A DNA stretch of 64,000 bases from Xanthobacteraceae bacterium. GTDB lineage: Bacteria; Pseudomonadota; Alphaproteobacteria; Rhizobiales; Xanthobacteraceae. The stretch lies in the NCBI GenBank assembly GCA_019745775.1, contig JAIESR010000017.1, positions 1 to 64,000 of the forward strand, in the 5' to 3' direction. A model generated the notes under the pieces. That model was not told where the DNA came from and made no database searches. It was given only the letters and a program-made list of their open reading frames with translations. This document shows, piece by piece, positions 26,246 to 35,727 of the stretch. Position 1 is the stretch's first letter. Every line of letters begins with the position of its first letter. The translations under genes were made by a program, and so were the position numbers.

Positions 26246-27643
26246 GTGAATTCCAAGCATCCTCCGTCGACGCGCGCGCTCGCAACCTTTGCCGCGCAGC
26301 TTGATCCCGCTCGCCTTCCCGACGACGTGCGCCGCAAGCTTGGTTGGCTGCTGCTCGATCATCTGCGCGTCTGCTCGATCGGCGCGCGGCTGCCGTGGAG
26401 CCAATGGGCGCGCGACTATGCCAAAGTGGTGGCGAAGCCCGGCGCATCGCATGTGCTGTTCTCAGGCGACACGCTCAATCCGCAGCACGCGACGTTCCTC
26501 AATGTCACTTGCGGTTCGAGCTTCGACGGTGACGACACCCATGTCGGCGCGATGCTGCACCCCGGCGTCGCCGCCTGGTCGGCGGCGCTTGCGACTGCCG
26601 AGCACACCGGCGCATCCGGCGCCGAGGTGCTGGCCGCCGTCGTCGCCGGCTACGAGGTGACGATCCGTGTCGGGCTATCGGTGCAGCCGGGTCATTTCCA
26701 GCGCGGCTTCCAGAGCACCGGCACCTGCGACGTGTTCGGCACCGCCGCGGCGGCCGGCCGCCTGCTGTTCGGGAAATCCGGCGACAGAATCCTCGCCGCC
26801 ATCGGGCTCGCCGGCAGCTATTCGAGCGGTGTCGCGCAGTTCTACTACTCCGGCGCTTCCGGCAAGCGCATCCAGGCGGCGCACGCCGCGCAGAGCGGCG
26901 TCGGCGCTGCGCTGCTGCCGCAGGCGGGTTTTGCCGGCCCCGTCGACATGATCGAAGGTTCGGGCGGCTTCGCCCGCGCCTATGCCGACGGCTTCAACCC
27001 GGCGCTGGTCGAAGAGGGGCTCGGCGAGAAATTCCTGCTGATGGACGTGCTGGTGAAGTCGCACGCCGCGGCCGCGCGCGTCGCCGCCGGCATCGACGCT
27101 ATGCTGGCGCTGCGGGCGCAAAACGGCTTCACCGGCGACGATATCGACTCGATGCAGCTCGGCATCCCAAAGGTGATCCAGGGCCGCCTCACCAATCCGC
27201 ATCCGGTCGACCTGCAGGCCGCCCAGATGTGCCTGCCGTTCAGCGTCGCGCTCGCCTCGTATGTTCCGCTGGCGAAGGGTCACGTGCCGACGCTCGCCGT
27301 GGCCGACTTCGAGGCAGGTCTCGCCGATCCCCGGCTCTACAAGCTCGAACAACGCACCACCATCGCGCTCGACGACGAGGTCGAGGCTGCGAGCAACGCG
27401 CTTTCCACCGCCGCCAAGGTTACCGTTCGTCTGCGCGACGGGCGCACGCTCGAGAAGTTCGTGCCGTCACCGAAAGGCAGCGCCGGCGATCCGTTCACGT
27501 CCGAAGAGCACGAAGCGCGCTTCGTGCAGGAGCTCGCAAGCCGCGTGCCCGCCAAGGACTGCGCCGAGATCGTCGCGATGTCGAAGGATCTCGACCGGCT
27601 CGATCCGCGCCGGCTCGGGCGAATGTTGAGCGGATCGCATTAA
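26246..27643 (+). CDS. MmgE/PrpD-family protein
   Basis: A 465-residue protein of the MmgE/PrpD family, which includes 2-methylcitrate dehydratase and cis-aconitate decarboxylase. Family features are LDHLRVCSIGARL, HATFLNVTCGSSFDGDDTHVGAMLHPG and a C-terminal lid. The GTG at 26246 is 29 bp after the Bug gene and is the only start in the frame near there. In this operon it probably dehydrates or decarboxylates a tricarboxylate or related acid. It is not assignable to methylcitrate itself because no prpB/prpC is present. Confidence 0.88.
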   Translation: MNSKHPPSTRALATFAAQLDPARLPDDVRRKLGWLLLDHLRVCSIGARLPWSQWARDYAKVVAKPGASHVLFSGDTLNPQHATFLNVTCGSSFDGDDTHVGAMLHPGVAAWSAALATAEHTGASGAEVLAAVVAGYEVTIRVGLSVQPGHFQRGFQSTGTCDVFGTAAAAGRLLFGKSGDRILAAIGLAGSYSSGVAQFYYSGASGKRIQAAHAAQSGVGAALLPQAGFAGPVDMIEGSGGFARAYADGFNPALVEEGLGEKFLLMDVLVKSHAAAARVAAGIDAMLALRAQNGFTGDDIDSMQLGIPKVIQGRLTNPHPVDLQAAQMCLPFSVALASYVPLAKGHVPTLAVADFEAGLADPRLYKLEQRTTIALDDEVEAASNALSTAAKVTVRLRDGRTLEKFVPSPKGSAGDPFTSEEHEARFVQELASRVPAKDCAEIVAMSKDLDRLDPRRLGRMLSGSH

Positions 27644-27714
27644 GCCTTTCGGTTAATCGCCGCGAAACCCTTGTCGGCTATCGTTCATCGGAACGATCGC
27701 GAGGATTTCCGATC

Positions 27715-27837
27715 ATGCAGAGCGCCATCGTCGACGGAGCAGCAGCTCCCCGCCGCCCGCACTACTGGTTTGCAGCCTTCATCTGGCTCGGCATCATTGT
27801 GGCAAGCTTGGTCGCCGTGGCCACTGCGGTCGCGTGA
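27715..27837 (+). CDS. Possible 40-aa single-pass membrane peptide
   Basis: MQSAIVDGAAAPRRPHYW followed by one long hydrophobic helix (FAAFIWLGIIVASLVAVATAVA) to the C-terminus. GAGGA lies about ten bases before the ATG. The positively charged n-region and helix look deliberate for a tiny membrane protein. It sits between MmgE and the convergent cyclodeaminase remnant. No family is recognised. Confidence 0.42.
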   Translation: MQSAIVDGAAAPRRPHYWFAAFIWLGIIVASLVAVATAVA

Positions 27838-27870
27838 GGGCATCGCGCGGCCGAGCAATGGCGCCGGCCG

Positions 27871-28940
27871 TCATCCCGCCGGGGGGATCGAATATTTCTG
27901 GCTCGCGAACCAATCGCGCGGGATGGTGCGGTTGGTGCCTTCGGCCAGGAGCTTCCGGTAGAGGATCGCGCCGCACGCCGCGAACTGGATCGCGAGCCCG
28001 GTATTGTTCTTGTAGTAGAGGATCTCGTGCGGCGACTGCCGCACCTTGACCTTGCCGGCGACGATGTCGCGCAGCTCGTGCACGCGCTCGCGCTTGACCA
28101 GCCCCTTCTCGATCGGGTGCAGCAGTTCGATCTGCCGGTTGGCGGCGACGCCCTCCCAATCGTTGACGACGATGTCGGAGGCGCGTGTGAAGACGTTTTC
28201 GTCGACTTCGCTGCGGGTCTCGATGACGTCGGAATTGACGATGGTCACCACCATCTGCCCCGGCTCCAGCCATCTGCCCGCCAGCACCGGCGTGATCGCA
28301 TTGGTGGCGCAGCACACGATGTGGCGCCACGTACGACCTCCCGCGGATCGTCGACCGGGATCACCTCGACGTCGACGCCCGCCATCCGCGTCTTGAAGGC
28401 GTCGCGATGCGCCGGGTTCGGGCTGAACACCCGTACCTGCCGGATCGGCCGGACCGAACATATGGCACGACAATTCGGATAGGCCTGGTTGCCGGTGCCG
28501 AACAACCCCAGCACCTGCGCATCCGGCCGCGCGCATTCGGCGACGGCGAGGCCGGTCGTCGCGCCGACCCGGAAACCCGAGAGATGCGTCTCGTGCATGA
28601 AGGCGAGCGGCTCGCCATTGGTGAGATCGTAGAGGATGATCACCGACCAGTTCACGGGATCAGGATTGTCGAGCGTGCGGCGGTGGCCGCTATTGCCGTC
28701 CATCAGCATGAAATGCGAGCCGGCACGCACGCAGGCCACCTGGTAGCTCTGCACTGCGCCGGCATGGATGTTGGCGAAGTAGCGCCGTTTCGGATCGGCG
28801 GTGTCGGATGAATAGCGCAGCCGCGGTGGATTGGTCGCCTTGCCGTCGGCAAGGTCGCGGAACGCGACGCGCATCGCTTCAATCGCTTCCGGAATCGACA
28901 AGAGCCGGGTGGCGTCGTCGTCGGTAATGACAATCGGCAT
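27871..28940 (-). pseudogene. Ornithine cyclodeaminase/mu-crystallin family gene with frameshift
   Basis: The first part reads well from ATG at 28940 (MPIVITDDDATRLLSIPEAIEAMRVAF, GLFGTGNQAYPN, VDDPREVVRGA). At about 28322 the frame breaks; the next frame continues the family sequence as HIVCCATNAITPVLAGRWLEPG to the stop. Inserting one G to give GCC-GAC-ATC would restore RGADIVCCATNAI and a 356-residue protein; 1,070 bp plus one is a multiple of three. The family makes proline from ornithine or reduces imines. The gene is broken or carries a sequencing error. It is 11 bp upstream of a Bug gene in the same direction. Confidence 0.85.
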
Positions 28941-28951
28941 GCGCGGTATTT

Positions 28952-30004
28952 TTACCGCGGTGTTTTCAGCGATTCCAGGACCTCCCGCGTCTTATTTGCA
29001 ACGGCTTTCGGCGCCGACAATACCTCGCGCGCGATCTTTTCGAGCTCCTCGGCGGGACCGGGTTCGAGCGGAAGGCTGCCTTTCTTCGACATCGCGACGA
29101 GCTCGGGATCGGCCAGCGCCGCCGCCAGGGCCCGGCGCAGCACCGCGGCCCGCTCCGCGGGAACGTCGGGCGGGGCTATCAGCGCGCGGCCGATCGCCGA
29201 GCCTGATGCGAACAGATCGAGGACCTTTTTCTCGTCGTTTCCAGTACCGAGCTCGCCAATCGTCGGCACGGTCGGGATCGAGGGATGCCGCGTCAACGCG
29301 CTCTGGTAGATCAACGCGATGGTGCCGTCCTTCAAGCGATCGGCGTGCCGCGCCATGATGGTCGCGATGCCGATGGCGCCGACCATGTCGACTTCGCCAC
29401 GCTCCATCGTCAGCAGCGCCTCGTTGGCGCTCTTGTAGCCGGCGATCAGCTTGAACCGCGTGCCGGCGAGCCGGTTGAGCAGGAACGGCACCACGGTCGA
29501 ACTCGCGGTGCCGCCGGTGCCGGCGGACGGGACCTCGCGCTTGCGGGCGTCGTCGATAGTGCGGATGCCGGTCTTCGTGAAGGCGACGCCGACCTCGACA
29601 TTCATCGCCAGCCGGCCGATCCAGGTGAACTTGCCGGCATCGATGTCGGGCGTATAGCCGAGCAGCGTGTCGAACGGCAGCGTCTGCGCCAACATGCCGA
29701 GTGTCGTGCCGTCCTTCGGCGCGGTGGTCACGAGGTTGCGCGCGGCGCGCAGGCCGCCGGCGCCGGCCATGTTCTGCACGACCACGGTCGGCTGTCCGGG
29801 GATGTGCTTGCTCAGGAACGGCGCGACCAGCCGCGCGTAGAGATCGTAGCCGCCACCACTTTCGTATCCGACCAGGATGTGAACGGTCTTGCCTTTGAAG
29901 AACGCGGCGGGATCGGTCTGCGCCTGCGCGGCGGCCGGCAGCGCCAGGACCGCCGTGGCGGCGAGCGCCCGAACCAAGCGGCCGCAGGAGAATTTGTTCA
30001 ACAT
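28952..30004 (-). CDS. Bug/TctC-like periplasmic solute-binding protein 5
   Basis: A 350-residue exported binding protein of the divergent subgroup: FFKGKTVHILVGYESGGGYDLYARLVAPFLSKHIPGQPTVVVQNM. The signal peptide ends near AQAQ. It lies immediately upstream of the broken cyclodeaminase gene, apparently as one transcript, so its ligand may once have been an amino or imino acid; that is inference. It resembles the protein encoded at 20975. Confidence 0.88.
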   Translation of the reverse strand: MLNKFSCGRLVRALAATAVLALPAAAQAQTDPAAFFKGKTVHILVGYESGGGYDLYARLVAPFLSKHIPGQPTVVVQNMAGAGGLRAARNLVTTAPKDGTTLGMLAQTLPFDTLLGYTPDIDAGKFTWIGRLAMNVEVGVAFTKTGIRTIDDARKREVPSAGTGGTASSTVVPFLLNRLAGTRFKLIAGYKSANEALLTMERGEVDMVGAIGIATIMARHADRLKDGTIALIYQSALTRHPSIPTVPTIGELGTGNDEKKVLDLFASGSAIGRALIAPPDVPAERAAVLRRALAAALADPELVAMSKKGSLPLEPGPAEELEKIAREVLSAPKAVANKTREVLESLKTPR

Positions 30005-30189
30005 GATTTCGTCTCCGCTTTGTCGGTTTCCGGCCTATGTAGGAGGCAAAAGATCATCCAAGATTTAGCAGGTCCGCCGGTTCACGCGACGCCATCGACG
30101 TCGCACCTGTCATGCGGCCGGAATGACCGATAAACGGAGCCGGCGGTGGTTCCGATGATCAGGTAAGCCGGCAGCGCATTCGATCTATT

Positions 30190-30244
30190 CCCTCTCCCCA
30201 TAGCCCGTCGAAGACGGGCGCGAATGCCCTTGTGGGGAGAGGGG
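30190..30244. repeat. Palindromic repeat copy C with the same nested module
   Basis: Flanks CCCTCTCCCCA and TGTGGGGAGAGGGG enclose TAGCCCGTCGAAGACGGGCGCGAATGCCCT, the reverse complement (with small changes) of the block inside copy B at 23234-23268. The host palindrome and insertion point match. It lies just downstream of the Bug gene at 30246. Confidence 0.85.
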
Positions 30245-30245
30245 T

Positions 30246-31220
30246 TTACTCCGGCTTCAACCCGGCATCGCGGATGATGCCTTCCCAGCGCGCCGCATCG
30301 GCCTTCACCTGCGCGCCGAACGCGTCGACGGTCATACTCATGGGATCGATATTGACGTCGGTCAGCCGACGCACCGCGGTCTGGTCGGCGTTCATTTCGC
30401 GGACGGCGGCATTGATCCACTCGACGATCGGCCGCGGCGTGCCCTTGGGCGCGAACAGCGCGAACCAGGTGGTGACCTCGTAGCCCGGCAATCCCGCCTC
30501 GGCCGCGGTTGGTATCTCGGGCAGGTATGACACACGCTTGGGCGTGCCCGCCGCCAGCACGCGCAGCATGCCGGCCTCGACCAGGGATTTCACAGGCGCG
30601 ATGCCGACCGAGATCAGGTGCACATTGCCGGCAACGAGATCGCTGATGCCGGGCGCGGCGCCGCGATACTGCACCGCCTGCATGTCGACCTTGGCGAGCC
30701 GCGTGAACTGCACGCCGCCGAGATGCACGGTGCTGCCGGGCCCGAGCGAGACATAGTTGAGCTTGCCGTTCTCCTTACGCGCATAGTCGATGAATTCCTT
30801 CAGCGTCGTCGCCGGAATCTTGGCCGTGGTCACCAGGAACTGCGGCGCCTCGCCGATCGGCGCGACCGGAACGAGGTCGTTAAGCGGATCGTAGGGCATC
30901 TTCTTGAACACGAACGGGTTGATCGCAATCTGCGTGGTCGCGCTCACCCCGAACGTGTAGCCGTCCGGAGCCGCCTTCGCGACCATCTCCATGCCGATAT
31001 TGCCGCCGGCGCCGGTGCGGTTCTCGATCACCACCGGCTGGCCGCCCTTGCGGGCGAGGAAATCGCCGGCGGCGCGCGCCGCAACATCGGTGATGCCGCC
31101 CGGCGCGACCGGCACGATGATCCGGATCGGCTTTGAGGGGTAGTCCTGCGCCGCGGCCGGCAAAATGGCGATCATGCAAACCGTGGCGAGCATTGCCACA
31201 TGAGCCGAACGGCAGGTCAT
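30246..31220 (-). CDS. Bug/TctC-family periplasmic solute-binding protein 6
   Basis: A 324-residue classical Bug protein. The signal peptide ends near AAAQ. Motifs YPSKPIRIIVPVAPGGITD, IENRTGAGGNIG, KLNYVSLGPGS and VQYRGAAPG are present. It is separated from the upstream PAP2 gene by 20 bp on the same strand, possibly co-transcribed by chance. The ligand is unknown. Confidence 0.92.
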   Translation of the reverse strand: MTCRSAHVAMLATVCMIAILPAAAQDYPSKPIRIIVPVAPGGITDVAARAAGDFLARKGGQPVVIENRTGAGGNIGMEMVAKAAPDGYTFGVSATTQIAINPFVFKKMPYDPLNDLVPVAPIGEAPQFLVTTAKIPATTLKEFIDYARKENGKLNYVSLGPGSTVHLGGVQFTRLAKVDMQAVQYRGAAPGISDLVAGNVHLISVGIAPVKSLVEAGMLRVLAAGTPKRVSYLPEIPTAAEAGLPGYEVTTWFALFAPKGTPRPIVEWINAAVREMNADQTAVRRLTDVNIDPMSMTVDAFGAQVKADAARWEGIIRDAGLKPE

Positions 31221-31240
31221 CCTTAATCTCCGGCTACGAA

Positions 31241-32014
31241 CTAACCTCGCGGCGCGGTGCCGCGGATGCGCGCGGCGATGCGCATCGCCGCATCATAGCC
31301 GGGTGTCCCGATCCGTTCGAGCACGCGCTCGACACCTGCGTCGGTCAGCCGCGTGGCACGCCAGCGGTAGAGCAGCCCATGCGTGAGCCAGATCAGCAGA
31401 AAGATGATGACGCCGGCGAAGACGACGTCGCTGAAGAAATGCCCGCCAAGCGACATGCGCAGCACGCCGACCGCGGCGCCGAAGGTGATCGCCGCGGAAT
31501 AGGCCGCCACCCGCCAATGCGCCGGCACCACCGCGGCGGCGGCCATGGTCCAGAATGCGCCCGACGGCTCGCCGGCCACGAACGAGCAGTTCTTGGCGCA
31601 GGGGCCGCTGAAATCCCACCAAGGCAGGAACTGGTCTTTTCCGCCGAACTCCGTGACATACACCGGCCGCGGCCGGCCGGAATTGTCTTTCACGATCGAG
31701 TTCACGATAACGCCGGGCCCGAGCGCGAGCGTCGAGATCATCAGCAGGACGGCGCGGCCCGGCAGCCACATCGGGCGCCGCGGCAGAACGAGCTTGGCGA
31801 GCAGCGCGATGAAGGCGGGCGCCGCAACGAGCGCAATCAGCCAGGCCGCCAGGTCGCGCACGATCCCGGACGGCCAGTCGAGCACGCGCCAGCGGCGGGT
31901 CGTGGAATCATAGAAGAAGCCGCTCAAGGTGAGATCGAGCTGCGGCCAGACCGCGAACACGCCGCCCGTGACCACGGCGATGGCGAGCGCGATCAGAAGG
32001 CCGGTCCGGTTCAT
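31241..32014 (-). CDS. PAP2-family membrane phosphatase
   Basis: A 257-residue integral membrane protein with about six helices and the PAP2 catalytic motifs: KDNSGRPRP (K-x6-RP) and RMSLGGHFFSD (R-x5-H-x3-D). The middle motif, usually PSGH, aligns with VAGE in CSFVAGEPSG, so a Glu replaces the usual His. Related enzymes dephosphorylate lipid A or undecaprenyl pyrophosphate on the periplasmic face. It follows the GT39 gene by seven bases, suggesting a joint envelope-lipid role. Confidence 0.85.
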   Translation of the reverse strand: MNRTGLLIALAIAVVTGGVFAVWPQLDLTLSGFFYDSTTRRWRVLDWPSGIVRDLAAWLIALVAAPAFIALLAKLVLPRRPMWLPGRAVLLMISTLALGPGVIVNSIVKDNSGRPRPVYVTEFGGKDQFLPWWDFSGPCAKNCSFVAGEPSGAFWTMAAAAVVPAHWRVAAYSAAITFGAAVGVLRMSLGGHFFSDVVFAGVIIFLLIWLTHGLLYRWRATRLTDAGVERVLERIGTPGYDAAMRIAARIRGTAPRG

Positions 32015-32021
32015 CGCGGCA

Positions 32022-33527
32022 TTAGCATCCGGAGAGCGGGCCGAGGTCGCCCACGGGGCCTGAGAGCTTGAAGGCGTAATAAGTGCGCGACGTGGTCGGC
32101 CCGGTGCGCGCCTCCAGCCGGCCGGCCGGCTCGACGCGGCGATAGTGCCGCGCGAAGGCCTCGGGCGATTGGCACCACGATATGAACAGCACCGGATCGG
32201 GCGCGGCAGCCGTCAGCCGCCGGGTGATGTCGAAATGATGGTTTGCGACTGCGCCCGCCGGCCACGACAGCACCGGCCGCCCGGTGTCGCGCAGATAGTA
32301 AAGCAGCGACGCCACGACGTCGCGCTGCTGCGCCGCGACGGTGCGGGCGCCGGTCGCACGCGCGAGCTTCGCGACCTCGTCGCCGAGCGCGCTCCAGCCC
32401 ATGGTACGGGCATAGACGTCCGGCTTGGAAATCCAGGGAATCGACAAGCGCCGCGCATTGGCGTCGCCGATCAGCAGCGCGATCTGCGCGACGACGCCGA
32501 GCGCGATGCTGAATGCGATCCAGCGCCAGGCCGCCTGCCGCACCAGCACGGCGGCGGCAAGCACATTGGCGGAGATGAACGCCGGCGCCGCCCAGTTGGC
32601 ATTGGCGCGGGTGACGAACGCCGTCACCGTCACCAGCGCCAGCGTCGGAATCGCGAAGCACAGCATCAGCCGGTCGCCGCGGCCGATGTCGGGCTTGAAC
32701 ATGCGCACGCAGACGATCAGCAGCACGCTGAAGATGACCGGCCCGAACACGCCGAACTGGCTGGCCACGAATTCGAGCCCGCGCAGCACGCTGAAGCTCG
32801 CGCCCTCGCCCTGGATGTTGTGACCGACATGGGTGAGCGTGACGAAGCCGTTCTGCGCCACCCAGATCGCGTTCGGCACCACCAACGCCATACCGATCGC
32901 GGCGGCGAGCCACAGCGCCGGCGAGCGCAACAGCGCGCGCGCATCGCGATCGATCAGCGCCGCGCCGGCGATGCCGAGCACGAAATAGATCATCGCGTAT
33001 TTCGCGAGCATGCCGAGCCCGAACGACACGCCGAGCAGAACGCCCCAGCGCCAGTCGGCACCCTGCCAGAGTTTCACATAAGCGAGCAGCGCGAGCGCCC
33101 AGCACAGCAACAGCGGCACGTCGGTGGAGATGATGCGGCTCGAGAACGCGAGGCCGGCGGTGAACGTCATCAGCAGCGCCGCCCAGAAGGCAGTCGCCTC
33201 GTCGTAGAGCGTCCTGGCGATGGCGTAGCTGACGAGGCAGGTGCCGAGATAAAGCACCGGCGCCGGCGCGCGGATGCACGCCTCGGTCGAACCGCAGACG
33301 GCTTCCGCGCCGGCGATCAGCCAGGCGAGCAGCGGCGGCTTCGAGAAGTAGCCGAAGGCGAGCTCGCGCGACCACGCCCAGTATTGCGACTCGTCGAAGA
33401 ACAGATCGACCTGCGAGAAGGCAAGGCCGATCAGCCTGACCACCGTCACCGCGACGAGAATCATCAGGCACACCGCAAAGCGGCGTTCCGTCGAGATGCG
33501 CGGCGCTGTATCGGCGAGCGAGGTCAT
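32022..33527 (-). CDS. GT39-like (ArnT/PMT-type) membrane glycosyltransferase
   Basis: A 501-residue polytopic protein with about ten helices. Near the N-terminus are FSQVDLFFDESQYWAWSRELAFGYFSKPPLLAWLI, which contains the acidic catalytic loop typical of the family (D/E after the first helix), and SSRIISTDVPLLLCW. Members transfer a sugar from a polyprenyl phosphate to lipid A or another acceptor in the periplasm. The ATG at 33527 is the likeliest start, although no clear ribosome site is visible. It forms a pair with the PAP2 gene downstream. Confidence 0.88.
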   Translation of the reverse strand: MTSLADTAPRISTERRFAVCLMILVAVTVVRLIGLAFSQVDLFFDESQYWAWSRELAFGYFSKPPLLAWLIAGAEAVCGSTEACIRAPAPVLYLGTCLVSYAIARTLYDEATAFWAALLMTFTAGLAFSSRIISTDVPLLLCWALALLAYVKLWQGADWRWGVLLGVSFGLGMLAKYAMIYFVLGIAGAALIDRDARALLRSPALWLAAAIGMALVVPNAIWVAQNGFVTLTHVGHNIQGEGASFSVLRGLEFVASQFGVFGPVIFSVLLIVCVRMFKPDIGRGDRLMLCFAIPTLALVTVTAFVTRANANWAAPAFISANVLAAAVLVRQAAWRWIAFSIALGVVAQIALLIGDANARRLSIPWISKPDVYARTMGWSALGDEVAKLARATGARTVAAQQRDVVASLLYYLRDTGRPVLSWPAGAVANHHFDITRRLTAAAPDPVLFISWCQSPEAFARHYRRVEPAGRLEARTGPTTSRTYYAFKLSGPVGDLGPLSGC

Positions 33528-33572
33528 CACGCGACTATGTCGCACAAAGCCGCGTTGAAGGCATCAGGCCTG

Positions 33573-33734
33573 TCAGCGGATTTTGGGCGCGTCCCGGCAG
33601 GCTTCCAGCTGCTGGTCGGCCTGGAGGCGGAGATCGCCGCATGCGTCGCAGGCGGCCGCGCTCGCTGCCAGCAGCAGCACGCAGACGGCCCGGCACAATA
33701 GCGCGCGTGCGGAGGTATTCTTACGCTCGGACAT
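33573..33734 (-). CDS. Small putative lipoprotein
   Basis: A 53-residue protein. A basic n-region and hydrophobic stretch (ALLCRAVCVLLLAASAAA) end at a lipobox-like AAAC. The short mature part (CDACGDLRLQADQQLEAC) contains three cysteines. GGGGTGGGG precedes the ATG. It lies just upstream of the glycosyltransferase on the same strand. The function is unknown. Confidence 0.55.
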   Translation of the reverse strand: MSERKNTSARALLCRAVCVLLLAASAAACDACGDLRLQADQQLEACRDAPKIR

Positions 33735-33830
33735 GACCCCACCCCGTTGCGCACCTTTTACCCCATCGGCGCGCCACATGAAACGGATTTCGCCGCCGGA
33801 ACCGGCTCAATCAGCGTTAATTGAGAGAGA

Positions 33831-34319
33831 TTACGGCGTGGTTGCGGGCACCGTCGGCGGGGGATCGCGCCGGAAAATCGGCTTGTAGAAGCCGGCGCTG
33901 AAGCCCGCCACCGCCCAATAGGCGAATCCGCCCGCGATGCCCGCCGCGATCACCACCAGCGGCTGATCGAGCGGCACCCCGCTGCCGTTGTCATTGCCAA
34001 AGAGCTGCCAGCCAGACCAGACCGACACGATTCCGTTGAGCACATGAAAAATCCAGGCACGGATGGCGAACGCTTCCGAGATTAGGATTCCGATCGACGC
34101 CGGCAGCAAGAAACTCGCGAACATGAGCATGAACAGGACCGGCGCGGCGATGACAAGGCCCACCAATTCCGCCACCTCATACTCGGGACGCGCACTCACG
34201 GTCGGCTGAGCGACCTGCCACCAGCCGATCAGGACCACGCTTGTGGCAGCAATCGACGCTGCGCAGTAGCCAAGCGGCACCAGGATGAAGCGCATCAGGA
34301 AGCGGATGAGGTTTTCCAT
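33831..34319 (-). CDS. Hypothetical inner-membrane protein
   Basis: A 162-residue protein with four hydrophobic helices (about 10-33, 50-80, 85-103, 121-143) and a short Pro-rich cytoplasmic or periplasmic tail. It opens MENLIRFLMRFILVPLGY. No catalytic motif is seen. I associate such proteins with Bradyrhizobium relatives as conserved hypotheticals. The frame is supported by the regular helix pattern. Confidence 0.7.
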   Translation of the reverse strand: MENLIRFLMRFILVPLGYCAASIAATSVVLIGWWQVAQPTVSARPEYEVAELVGLVIAAPVLFMLMFASFLLPASIGILISEAFAIRAWIFHVLNGIVSVWSGWQLFGNDNGSGVPLDQPLVVIAAGIAGGFAYWAVAGFSAGFYKPIFRRDPPPTVPATTP

Positions 34320-34412
34320 TAGTCAATCTTCTAAATCTTAGCGACTAAGGTCAGTCCTCTCGAACGCTCATTCCGGCGGACGGAGTCACCGACTCTGTCC
34401 AACAGACACCCA

Positions 34413-35633
34413 TCAGTCCGTCATCGCCATCGCGCGCAGCGCCATGCGCTCGCGGGCAGAGAGCTTCTCGGTCGCGCTCTTGAGCTGGCCGCATGCCGCG
34501 AGGATGTCGCGGCCGCGCGGCGTGCGCACCGGCGAGGCGTAGCCGGCGTTGAACACGACCTCGGAGAATTTCTCGATCTGCTCCCAGTCCGAACACTCGT
34601 ATTTGGAGCCGGGCCACGGATTGAAGGGAATGAGATTGATCTTCGCCGGAATGCCCTTGAGCAGCCGGATCAGCGCCTTGGCGTCCTCGATCGAGTCGTT
34701 CACGCCCTTCAGCATCACATATTCGAAGGTGATGCGCCGCGCATTGGAGAGGCCGGGATAGCTGCGGCAGGCGTCGAGCAGTTCGGCGATCGGATATTTT
34801 CGGTTGAGCGGCACGAGCTCGTTGCGCAGATCGTCGCGGACCGCATGCAGCGACACCGCCAGCATTGAGCCGATCTCGTCGCCGGCGCGCGCGATCATCG
34901 GCACCACGCCCGACGTCGAGAGCGTGATGCGGCGCTTGGAGATCGAGAGGCCGTCGCCGTCGGAGATGACGCCGATGGCGTCGCGCACCGCGTCGAAATT
35001 GTAGAGCGGCTCGCCCATCCCCATCATCACGATGTTGGAGATGAAGCGGTCGCCCTCGGTCGGCAGCCCCGGCGCCTTCACCCGTTCCGTGCCCAGCCAC
35101 TCGCCGAGCCGGTCGCGCGCGACCATCACCTGGCCGACGATCTCGCCGGCGGTGAGGTTGCGCACCAGCCGCTGCGTGCCGGTGTGGCAGAACGAGCAGG
35201 TGAGCGTGCAGCCGACCTGGCTCGACAGGCAGAGCGTGCCGCGGTCGGTCTCGGGGATGTAGACGCACTCGACCTCGTGCGGGCGCGCGCCGGTTTCGCC
35301 GGGAAGCCGCAGGAGCCATTTGCGGGTGCCGTCGGCCGACACCTGCTCCGCCACCACCTCAGGCCGCGCCAGGGTGAAGCGCTGCGCCAGCGCCGCGCGC
35401 AGGTCCTTCGACACGCTGGTCATGGCGTCGAAGTCGCGGGCGCCGCGCACATAGATCCAGTGCCAGAGCTGCTGCACGCGCATCTTGCGCTGCTTTTCCG
35501 GCACGCCGATTTCACCGAGCGCATCGGCCAGCTCGGCACGCGTGAGCCCGACCAGCGACGGCATCGCCGGCGGCACGTAGTGCTCGAGCGGCGCCTTCTC
35601 GACGAAGGCGCTGGTTTGCGGGGTGGCGCTCAT
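34413..35633 (-). CDS. rlmN: Dual-specificity 23S rRNA/tRNA adenine-C2 methyltransferase
   Basis: A radical-SAM methyltransferase that makes 2-methyladenosine at A2503 of 23S rRNA and A37 of some tRNAs. The 406-residue protein has the radical-SAM cluster ligands in [12 protein letters not shown] (C-x3-C-x2-C), plus [11 protein letters not shown] and the resolving cysteine in ILAACGQL near the C-terminus. The ATG at 35633 is chosen for homology; the upstream extension is unlikely. It stands alone. Confidence 0.95.
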   Translation of the reverse strand: MSATPQTSAFVEKAPLEHYVPPAMPSLVGLTRAELADALGEIGVPEKQRKMRVQQLWHWIYVRGARDFDAMTSVSKDLRAALAQRFTLARPEVVAEQVSADGTRKWLLRLPGETGARPHEVECVYIPETDRGTLCLSSQVGCTLTCSFCHTGTQRLVRNLTAGEIVGQVMVARDRLGEWLGTERVKAPGLPTEGDRFISNIVMMGMGEPLYNFDAVRDAIGVISDGDGLSISKRRITLSTSGVVPMIARAGDEIGSMLAVSLHAVRDDLRNELVPLNRKYPIAELLDACRSYPGLSNARRITFEYVMLKGVNDSIEDAKALIRLLKGIPAKINLIPFNPWPGSKYECSDWEQIEKFSEVVFNAGYASPVRTPRGRDILAACGQLKSATEKLSARERMALRAMAMTD

Positions 35634-35727
35634 GGCGCCATAGATAGGCCGCCGGGGGTCGCAACACAAACCGCGCTATTTGGTGCGGTCATGCGAGTCT
35701 CAATTGTGCGGCGAACTCGGTCGGATT

